From Antedon mediterranea (taxonomy: Eukaryota; Echinodermata; Crinoidea; Comatulida; Antedonidae), in assembly GCF_964355755.1 (NCBI RefSeq), contig NC_092672.1, positions 31,182,501 to 31,246,500 on the forward strand: a DNA stretch of 64,000 nucleotides, read 5' to 3'. The translations under genes were made by a program, and so were the position numbers. The notes under the pieces were generated by a model. The model was not told the DNA's origin and ran no database searches. It saw only the letters and a list, made by a program, of their open reading frames with translations. Below, piece by piece: positions 35,201-47,200 of the stretch (position 1 is the stretch's first letter; each line of letters begins with the position of its first letter).

Positions 35201-38200
35201 TTTGCGATTTTTTTTTAAAATACTGAAAAGTTTGTTCTTTTTTATTCAGAGTTTATCCACGAATATGTTTTTAAAACAAACATTGTTGGGATATCTTCAA
35301 GAAGCAATACGGCATTCACCTACAAGAACAATCACTATCTGGTGATCGCCGGATTGTAAGTATTTTTGGGCGAAACGAGAAAAAATGACGATGTAAACTA
35401 TGATATAACGACGGAAACACGATGATGACGAAACAAAGCATAGTGGGAAGGATTTGGGAGCAAACGTCACGACGCGTACGTGATGTGTTGTTTATACGTT
35501 CGCGTCGTGACGTTTGCTCCCAAACCCTTCCGATCATGCATTGTGCAATGACGTTCCTCGCGAAATCAAGCTATAATTTGCGATAAACCTTATCGACGAA
35601 GATGAAATTTACAATGACGATCCGACACAATACGTAATCGACGACAAAATAGACGTCATCGACGACACATCCGGGTAGTGACAATAATGACGGCAAACGA
35701 AGATGATTACGACGAAAGTGAATCATCTTCAGCGAATAAAACGACATTGATGCCAATAGTAAATCAAAGCCTGTTTTCCACTAGGCGGCGAAATTATTCG
35801 ACCGAATCCAATGTTTCGCAGACAAAAAATAGCGCTACTGCAAGAGCAATAGCTGCATTGTTTGCGAAACTTTTCGCTTCGCAAAAGTTAAGTAGAAATA
35901 ATTCTACAAACGATGGAAAAATGAATGCGCATTCGTATAAACTGACGCTTTCGATTCGCACGAACAAATTCGCCTAGCTGAAACAAAGTTTTAAAAATGC
36001 GTTGTCATACAAAATCCAAGGAACTGGAATCAACAAAATTGGGTCAGACAACTTGATAAAAATTGCCAAACCATGACGTCATAGGTCCTATAGGTTGTCG
36101 GAAATCAAAAGGTCCCTAAAGCTTGGTTCCCACTAGAACGTAACGCAAGGACGTAAACGCAACGCAAGCGTTTTAACCAATGACAAGCGAAGTTATAGAC
36201 AGTTAGCAATCACAAGCGAATAAGCCATCGCTTGTGATTGGTCAATTCACTTGCGTTGCGTTACGTCCTTGTTTTGCGTCGCTAGTGGGAATCACGCTTA
36301 AAGCTTCGTTCCCACTAGCGACGCAACATAACGCAATCTACGCAACGTAAGCAAATGCCCTTCTAATAATTGTGTTTGCCTCCGCATGCGTGAAATCAAA
36401 CCTGCGATGTCTGGCAGCACTGTTGCGTCGTCGGTTCCCACTTGTGATTACGCAATACAGCACTTTGCGTCAATACGGCGTTGCGTTGCAGTAGGAACCA
36501 AGCTTAAGATTGGTTCCCACTAGCGACGCAACGCAACGCAACCTACGCAACGTAAGAAAATACTCTTCCAATAATTGTGTTTTCCTCCGTCTGCGTGAAA
36601 TCAAACCTGCGATATTTGCAGCACTGTTGCATCGTTGGTTCCCACAATCGTCAATACGTCGTTGCGTTGCGTTCTAGTAGAAACCACGCTTTAATGACTA
36701 CTTTAAGTGTGGTTCCCACTAGCGACGCAACACAAGGACGTAACGCAACGCAAGTGAATTGACCAATCACAAGCGATGGCTTATTCGCTTGTGATTGCTA
36801 ACTGTCTATAACTTCGCTTGTCATTGGTTAAAACGTCCTTGCGTTACGTTCTAGTGAGAATAACAACAACGTGTTTTACGTCACGTCGAGTAATTGAAAT
36901 GTTGCAGTTCTTTGTCTCATTGTTCTGATCTGGTTTTCATAAATGTTCGTGTTCAGTGAAGAAATCTATACCACCGTATGGTGAAATACAATGACGACAC
37001 TGACGTCATTCAGCGATGAACAACGACAACATATCGATATCGGATGACAATGACGCTCAAGTCGAGGTGTTGATACGCAATAAATACGGTTGACCAATAG
37101 ATGACGACTAAAAAGTGGGTTTATCAACGGCGACGATGACTAGTCTAATCGACAACGTCTTGGTCCTACGGCACTTTGAAATGTTCGGTTATGAGACCGG
37201 TATAGGCCCTACGTCTTCTTCCTATTAGCCTGATCTAATTATCATCAGTATATTTTCAGCGAAGGCGTGTCCGAATCCCTAACAAAGGTTTACAAATACA
37301 GTAACACTGATGACGTTTATGAATATCACCAAGAACTGACTGGAACAAGTGACGTAGGAAAACTTGAGAAGTTTATAATTAATGGACAACTTTACATATT
37401 TGCTGCCAACTATAAGTCATATGGACTTACAGACTACATCAGAAATTCTTACCTTTACAAGTTCAACACGCAAACAGGTAATATAAATCGGTATCCGGAT
37501 GGTAAAGCCTGGTTCCCACTAGCGACGCAACCTACGCAACGTAAGAAAATGCCCTTCCAATAATTGTGTTTTCCCCCTGCGTGAAATAAAACCTGCGATT
37601 TTGGCAGTACTGTTGCGTCGTCGGTTCCCACTTGTGATTACACAATACATCACTTTACGTCGATACCTCGTTGCGTTCTAGTGGGAACCACCCTTTAGGG
37701 ATGTTTATGGTCATTAATTCTAATTATCCAATTGAATTTCCGATTATCCTGTACCTTATCAAAGATATATTGATACACTAATTATATTCACATTTTTGGA
37801 TGATTAATGAAGCCATTTTCCCTGACTGTGTACTCTTGTTGGCATGGCATTATACTTTGTACTCGTTGTATTGAGAATATGGCATAATGTTATACTTTTA
37901 TTTATTTATTTACTTTTATTAGGTCTATTTGAACAACATCAAACATTTTCAACACAAGCTGGAAATGACGCGTCATATTTGGAATTCGATTCAAACCATT
38001 ACCTACTTGTTGTTAATCACTACGGCACAGCAGTAGTATATGAGGGAAACCAGGCCAAAATATAATTTTATACCCCCAGGGCAGAAGTATTCCAGGCCCG
38101 AATGGAATGTCATATCCCCAGGGCATATTTCATATTTCTATTGTTTAATTTCCAGGTATTGTATTAATAATTAGTGAAAGGTCATTCTTTGTACCAGACC

Positions 38201-41200
38201 GGAAAGGAATGTCATATCCCCAGGGTATATATTATATTTTCTATTGTTTAATTTCCTGTTATTGTATTATTAATTAGTGTAAGGTCATTCTTTGTTAGAG
38301 AAATGGTTTGTTATTTTGGCGGGGTTTCTGTTTTGGCCTGTGCTATATTCGTAAAGAATTTGTATTTTTAAAAATTATTGAAAGGTCATTCTTTGTTAGG
38401 GAAGGGGGTTTGTTATTTTGGCGGGCTTTTCGTTTTGGCCTGGGCTATAATTGTAGTTGGTGATGAATTTGTATTTTAAATATATTAGTGAAGGTAGTTC
38501 TTTGTTTGAGGATTGCTATTGTTATTTTTAGGCGGTTTGACCATTGCATAGGTCACTTTTGTTTAGTATATCCTAATTTCTTTTGTTCATTGTTCTTTTT
38601 GTTTGGTACAATAGTTTTGTTTTTGATATTTTAGAGCCGTTTCTTTTTAGACATTGTAAGAAAGGGGACTGCTTTTTGTGACCTTTCCAGTTGCTTTGTC
38701 TATTTTAACGTAGAGTTACAGTATTTCGCTATGTCTGGAAGTATAGATTTTTCGCAAGGTAGATGTGTAGATACAGTTATAATTATTAGCGATGATGAGG
38801 AGACTGCTGTTACAGGTAGCGATATCGGTGATCGGTACATGCGGACCAATGAGGGTGTACCCACCGGTGTTGATGAAGGAGATGAGAGGGGTAGCCGGGC
38901 TACAAGTTGTATATTTACGTACGTAGATGAGGTAGAGAGAGAATTTTTATTGAAATTGGAATATTTAGCCAGATAAGCGTTTGTTTCTCAAGTGTTAAAC
39001 AAGTGTTGGATGTTAAGTCAAGCGGCTTGTTATGGTTGCGAATTTGATAGGCCTGGTCAAAAAGATCATGACTTCTGTTTAATGAAATCTCCAGAAGAAC
39101 AGATTGACTATTTTTATCGGGAGGTTCTGGATAAAGAGTATGTTACAGACGATACCGTGTACAGTGAGCTGAATAAGTACGAGGAATATTCATTACCACG
39201 GTACAGACATTTTGTTTACTTTCTCGTCAGTACCTTGACTAATTCAGAGAACCTGTATAAGTTATTGTGTGAGGATATCTAAAACGTGTTTCGCACGTGC
39301 CACGGAAAAAACGATTGACCGGAAAACAAACAATTAACAATACTTTAATCCGCACGCGTTGTAAGGAGACAATTGACAGGTAAAACAATTAATATCACTT
39401 TAGGCTAATTACTGTAAAGAGCTACGTAAACTGTAAATATAATATAGGACCTGATTCAAGCGAAGTTAAGACCTGTTTGTATGCAGTCGCCGAGCACAGT
39501 TATTCATTTTAGACTTACAGCGATGATTTGTATCTCGCTTTCTCTCTCTCCATTCACCGTCATTGTATTTTCTAAAGCTTAGCCAGATTAAAGCCTAAAG
39601 ATCACTTTCTATATTTATGAAAAACTGTCAGCAGGATTTTTAGAATGTACTTTAAAGATCAATACAGCGATTCCAAAAGAAAACGCACAGAATACAAGAA
39701 ATCTTCAAAAAAAGTTCCACATGGAAGAATTACGTGAAAGTACAGAAACAGATTCTAAACGGAGCGTATTTAAAATCAAAACAACAGTTGCTATCCCCCG
39801 ATAGGTTATTGGTGCAAAAGATATTAAGAGAAAATTTAGATTGTGATTACCTTCAACTTCTTGATAAAGGAGCAGCCGATACATTGTTTAATAAATGTGA
39901 GGAAGAGATTGACTGTTTTACCGGTGATCTTGCAAAGGTGAAAGTATACGGAAAGTGGTTTAATATTCCTAGAAGACAGGTTGGTTCCATTATATTTGTT
40001 CTTCATCGTGGTTTTGTATTATTATTAATGATGTACTAGTATTTCACTTCCTTTTTTATTTACCGTTGAGTAGTTCGGTGCTATTTACTCGCTTACTGTA
40101 AATATTTTTTGTGCGTATTCATTTTCATCTTACCAGATAAGTTTCATTAATTACTTTCTTTGTATGATTTCCCCTCTGCAGGTTTCTTTCGGCGATTCGG
40201 GCTTAACTTACACATTTTCAGGTAATACAGTACCATATTTACCGTGGCCTTCATTCCTGGAAGATCTCCGCGATCTTTTAAAATCGGTTACAGGACATTA
40301 CTTCAACTTTGTTTTGGTCAACCGGTAAATATTCTTGTTTTTTTGTTTTTTTTGATTGATTAAAAAGGTCCAGCGTTTACCTCTAAAACTATACGCATGA
40401 ACAATGATATCAGTGGTCAAACTGAGTAATTTTTTACAATTTGCGGGATAAGATTGTTCTAATTGTATTATGCAAGTGTTTATTTTACTTTACACCCCCG
40501 ATGGATAATAGGTTTTCTTTGGTCTCATGTTATTGTATTTTGTCATTACTCAGATATGCTACTGGTAGTGATTACATTGGTGAACACAAAGATGATGAGA
40601 AAGACATGAATCACTTTAGTCCAATCGCCTCTGTATCATTGAGGCAAACACGTATGTTTAGATTTCGGCATGGTGATGCACGGGGTCAGAGTCCCAAAAG
40701 AATCATTAAGCCAGTAACTGTTGATCTTAAACACGGTACATTATTAATGATGAATTATCCCACTAATGAGTACTGATACCATTCACTACCTAAACAGCAG
40801 TCCATCAAGCTACCAAGAACAAATCTCACGTTTAGAGATATTAAAATATGAGAGAAATTTCACGCAAACATTACAGTCTTTAATAGTTGTCGCAGATCTC
40901 AAGAATATTTACTGTTCATGATCTGTTTAGTATAGTAGTAAATCATTTTTGTGATGCTATTCCTACAAATAGCTGTATTTATTGAAATTCACTTAGATCT
41001 ATACCTAATTCCATTGATCGCTAATATTCATGTGATTGTTTCTCATTGTGTGCATAAAAATTAAATAATCTCTTAAAAGTAAATTGTATTGTATTTCTAA
41101 TTGTTATAAATACATGTGTAACAGTTTCTTATGTTTTTAACAAGTGTGTAAGTTTTTCTTTAAAGCGTTTTAACCGTTTAGTTAGTAATTTCAAGAGAAA

Positions 41201-44200
41201 CAGGTACTTGAAACGGATAAATGATGTCGTAACGTGGGAAACGGACTGGTAGATTAAAAGAAACGTTATAGGCCTAATAACACTAATAATAACAAACATA
41301 TATTTCGTACATAATCGATAAGTTATCTAAATATGTGTGATTAATATTATTACAATAAAGACCATGTAGATCTACAGTAGTTTGACTGTAAGTGGTATTG
41401 TAAATAAATTTTGAATTCAACGGTGAGAAATAACAGATGTCTGCGTATTATTTAATATTACTTTTATCATAATTGCAAACACAGGTCGATCATAATTTGA
41501 AGGCAGGAAGACGTTTTGGTTGCCAATTGTATTTTCTTTACACTTAACACATTTTAACAGAAAAACAGGAAAGCTAGACATTCAACCGGAGCCCAAAAAT
41601 TGAAATTTGTTTACAAGCAGGTTATTTGCATTAGTTATTATAAGGCCTACTTTTTTTTCTACATGTTTATCTTTCGACTATTTAAAAAAATTTTTTTTTT
41701 TATGAACCTTCCGCTGTTTCGTTAGCAATTTTACAGGCCTGTGTCTTCGCTCTGTAGGCTTAACCTTATAACGACATATATTTTAACGATTCTTTGTAAA
41801 TGCTTTCTTATTGATGGTTACCTATAGCTCTCTCACATCCCTTAATCTAGCACCATTTTATGAAAGATTCCTCAGTAAGGGGTTTATTACTGGCGCTAGG
41901 TATCATCGACAGGGAATATTAGACAAAACATGACGTCAATATTTTTAAAAGGTTTTCTCATTCAAGAACAGCTGACGTCAATGAAGAATACGTTACAACA
42001 CGATAACTACCGGACAGCAGCAAAAAAAACATCAACCAATCACAAAGCTGAGCTACTAGTTAAATAATAAATAAATGAAACAAAGACAAAAGAAAAGGAA
42101 ATACACCAAACAAATCATTTTCGTCTCGAAGTTATATTAACGTAAATTTTTCCTTCACAAAATCACAGGAGACGCGTTTTTAACGTTTCCAATTGTAAAG
42201 CAGTTTAAAATTGCGTCGCATTTAGTACTGCTAGTACCTTACTGTAAAATAGTATCTACCGATATATATTTTGCTGGTCACTCATCATTTTTATTACATC
42301 ACATTATTCAACTCATCAGGTGTAATATCTTTACACAAATCCTTTATATCTTTACTTTTATTTCTTACCAGCTCATAACAAACATGAATATTACTCTAAA
42401 GGATTTATACTCAATGTATGATAAACCCCCCTTTTTTAAAGTCTGCATAGCGGCACGAGAAAACAATTGATAATGGGGATAAAAAGTTTGTCTTACATTG
42501 TTATACCGTAACCTGTGTTTTTCTTTGTTTACACCATCTCATTGTTTATAATTATGTATGTTAATGTCGATAGTGTTTTCGCTAGTACAGTTTATTACTT
42601 GTTTATACTCGTAAAGTTTGCAGGCCTCCATGTTGTTGGTATATTTTGTAAAAATTGTATTTAGGCCTATGTTTACTTTTTAAAAATCGTTTTATTTGCA
42701 TTTTATCTCCTCCTGGTTAAAATGAGTGTGATGAAAAAAGTTAACAAGTATAACCACTAAAACGGTTCATTACCTGTAGGAAATCATCAATATTGTAACA
42801 TGCGGTAAACAATACAAATTAGTTTCACAAATTATTTAAACAATAACACTAACAAATTATTAGAATTTAAAAAAATGTGTACAGATTTTATTTCGATAAA
42901 AAAGTGTACAAAGATAACTTTACAAAAAGTGTACAGAATAAAATAACAACAAAAAAAGTCCACACATAAGCTAATTCTTATAAATGTGTACAGTGTACAT
43001 TGGCTACAGACATTCTTAAAACAGACGTGTACAGATTGTAGTTCGAAAAAAAGTGTACAAAAATAACTTTACAAAAAAATGTACAGAATAAATTAACAAC
43101 AACAAAATCACACATTAAACTAATTCTTATAAAGGTGTACAGTGTACATTGGCCACAGACATTCTTAAAACGAGGTGTACACAGCTTTTATTTAAAAAAA
43201 AAAGTATACACAAATAATTTTACAAAAAGTGTATAGAATAAATTTACAAAAAAAGATCACACATTAAACTAATGCTTATAAAAGTGTACATGTCGATGTG
43301 TACATGTAACGTGGCATTACCATTAAGAAACAAATACAAACCAAACACTTAACAGCTAAAACAGCATAGCGATCGTTTTCGTACGAAAAACAATACCTCC
43401 AGCAGGTATATCAACTTTAGTATTTTACGTATAGGGCATACACGTGACAAATACACACACCCTCTTGAATTGTAGGTACAGGCCTTTTACCGTTCGTAAT
43501 TCAAACTGTTCGGAAAATTGAAGTTAATATTCTGAGATTAGGCCTATAGCCTATGATTGCATTCTGCCTTCCCTCTCAGGAGCTTAGACTTTGTCAACGG
43601 TCTAAAAGAGCTGTAATGCAGGATGCGAAACATAAACGTTTATTAATAAACAGTATATTATAACGATAAAGAAACGAATGTACGATACACCAATATAACA
43701 GTACAATAACTGATTAACTGAAGACTTGAAGTCTACTGTATTCCTACAATCATTCAAGTAGACATTGTTTGCTGAGTGTATGATACTTTCTCCAAAGAGA
43801 ATTCGAACGATGTGTTTCTACGGTTATCAGAACGGGTCAATAGTAATATAAAAAAAAACAAAAAAAAACAAAAAAAAACAAAAAAAAACGAGCAGCCTAC
43901 TAACTTCCAAAAAATCAATACCTAAATAAGCTGAACCTAACCCACTAATTAATCTCTTCCATACATCAAAATCGGTCGAAAATGATCTGAACATTGAAAA
44001 GTGGACACGGTCGTCTGTTCTTCTTTTCTGTTTCCACGGCTGGCTTGTGACATCCTCGATGGTGATAAAGCCATGCGGTCTACACACTTATGAAGACCAC
44101 ATCGCATAACATGTTCAGGGAACTTATTTTTCAACTCTCTGATACAATGTTGAAATACAAGTGGACTGGAAACCATTTAGGAATAGGGTTTTCTAATAAT

Positions 44201-47200
44201 AAAAGTTGTGTAAAACTTTAGTTATGGTCAAGGGGATTGGTCAAGACTTGAAGTAAATGGTCGAGACTTGGAGTAAATGGTCGAGACCGGGGGGAAAATG
44301 GTCAAGACAGGGAGAAAAATTAATGTACACCATTTTATAAGTTTATATTCACTTATTGTGTTAAATTTCATTTATGATTAAACCTGTATACGTATTCAAT
44401 AATAAAAAATTAATTTTCTTACACTTAATATCATGAATAACATATGTTTAGTAGTTAAGGTATTATATTATTTCTCTGTATACTGACCTCACAAATATAG
44501 ATAAAGAGAGACTGTAACTAAATGTTTATTGATTATTAGGGTTACAGTGAGAGTTCTATGCAAACATTAAAAGGCCAATTAACGAGCCACCCAACTTAAT
44601 TAAGTACCGGTACCTAGCAAATGCGCTCAAACTCAATAAGGGTTACAACTCTACAAAAGAGGACATTTTATTTTTAAACAGGGTTAAACATAAAAAGGTC
44701 AATTACTTAAAAAGGGTTGTGTCAATTGACACTTGAACTTTACCTCTATACAAGGACGAATGGACAGTGACAATTAACCATTAAACTCTGGTCACAAAAG
44801 CATGGGAGTTTCAATTTTCGACTTCGTCGAAATTTGAGAGCCCCCCAATAAAACGGTTGACCAGAGTTTAATGGTAAATTGTCACTGTCCATTCGTCCTT
44901 GTATAGAGGTAAAGTTCAAGTGTCAATTGACACAACCCTTTTTAAGTAATTGACCTTTTTATGTTTAACCCTGTTTAAAAATAAAATGTCCTCTTTTGTA
45001 GAGTTGTAACCCTTATTGAGTTTGAGCGCATTTGCTAGGTACCGGTACTTAATTAAGTTGGGTGGCTCGTTAATTGGCCTTTTAATGTTTGCATAGAACT
45101 CTCACTGTAACCCTAATAATCAATAAACATTTAGTTACAGTCTCTCTTTATCTATATTTGTGAGGTCAGTATACAGAGAAATAATATAATACCTTAACTA
45201 CTAAACATATGTTATTCATGATATTAAGTGTAAGAAAATTAATTTTTTATTATTGAATACGTATACAGGTTTAATCATAAATGAAATTTAACACAATAAG
45301 TGAATATAAACTTATAAAATGGTGTACATTAATTTTTCTCCCTGTCTTGACCATTTTCCCCCCGGTCTCGACCATTTACTCCAAGTCTCGACCATTTACT
45401 TCAAGTCTTGACCAATCCCCTTGACCATAACTAAAATTTTACCCAACTTTTATTAATGGCCAGTCTCTCTTTATCTATATGTGTGACGTCAGTATACAGA
45501 GAAATAATATATTACCTTAACCACTAAAGATATGCTATTCATGATATTAAGCGTAAGAAAGTTATTTTTTTTTTTTTATTATTATTGAATACGTATACAG
45601 GTTTATTCATAAATGAATATTAACACAATAATTGACTATAAACTTATAAAATGGTGTACAATGATTTTTCTCTCGGTTTTGACCATTTCCCCCCCCCCCC
45701 CCCCCCCGGTTTTTTTACCATTTACTCCAAGTCTTGACCAATTCCTCTTGACCATAACTAAAGTTTTACACAACTTTTATTATTAGAAAACCCTATTCCT
45801 AAATGGTTTCCAGTCCACTTGTATTTCAACATTGTATCAGAGAGTTGAAAAATAAGTTCCCTGAACATGTTATGCGATGTGGTCTTCATAAGTGTGTAGA
45901 CCGCATGGCTTTATCACCATCGAGGATGTCACAAGCCGGCCGTGGAAACAGAAAAGAAGAACAGACGACCGTGTCCACTTTTCAATGTTCAGATCATTTT
46001 CGACCGATTTTGATGTATGGAAGAGATTAATTAGTGGGTTAGGTTCAGCTTATTTAGGTATTGATTTTTTGGAAGTTAGTAGGCTGCTCGTTTTTTTTTG
46101 TTTTTTTTTTGTTTTTTTTGGTTTTTTTTTATATTACTATTGACCCGTTCTGATAACCGTAGAAACACATCGTTCGAATTCTCTTTGGAGAAAGTATCAT
46201 ACACTCAGCAAACAATGTCTACTTGAATGATTGTAGGAATACAGTAGACTTCAAGTCTTCAGTTAATCAGTTATTGTACTGTTATATTGGTGTATCGTAC
46301 ATTCGTTTCTTTATCGTTATAATATACTGTTTATTAATAAACGTTTATGTTTCGCATCCTGCATTACAGCTCTTTTAGACCGTTGACAAAGTCTAAGCTC
46401 CTGAGAGGGAAGGCAGAATGCAATCATAGGCTATAGGCCTAATCTCAGAATATTAACTTCAATTTTCCGAACAGTTTGAATTACGAACGGTAAAAGGCCT
46501 GTACCTACAATTCAAGAGGGTGTGTGTATTTGTCACGTGTATGCCCTATACGTAAAATACTAAAGTTGATATACCTGCTGGAGGTATTGTTTTTCGTACG
46601 AAAACGATCGCTATGCTGTTTTAGCTGTTAAGTGTTTGGTTTGTATTTGTTTCTTAATGGTAATGCCACGTTACATGTACACATCGACATGTACACTTTT
46701 ATAAGCATTAGTTTAATGTGTGATCTTTTTTTGTAAATTTATTCTATACACTTTTTGTAAAATTATTTGTGTATACTTTTTTTTTAAATAAAAGCTGTGT
46801 ACACCTCGTTTTAAGAATGTCTGTGGCCAATGTACACTGTACACCTTTATAAGAATTAGTTTAATGTGTGATTTTGTTGTTGTTAATTTATTCTGTACAT
46901 TTTTTTGTAAAGTTATTTTTGTACACTTTTTTTCGAACTACAATCTGTACACGTCTGTTTTAAGAATGTCTGTAGCCAATGTACACTGTACACATTTATA
47001 AGAATTAGCTTATGTGTGGACTTTTTTTGTTGTTATTTTATTCTGTACACTTTTTGTAAAGTTATCTTTGTACACTTTTTTATCGAAATAAAATCTGTAC
47101 ACATTTTTTTAAATTCTAATAATTTGTTAGTGTTATTGTTTAAATAATTTGTGAAACTAATTTGTATTGTTTACCGCATGTTACAATATTGATGATTTCC

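Noticed and set aside
35678-35977. 99-residue serine-rich ORF in an EAR-gene intron
   Set aside because: It overlaps a repeat with cttcgcttcgcaaaag-type foldback sequence and lies between two in-phase EAR exons; not needed for the gene and not recognised.
40774-40776. TGA as a reassigned Trp codon
   Set aside because: All other genes in the window use TGG for Trp and TGA as a genuine stop (for example RANGRF at 15957), so a nonsense mutation is simpler.
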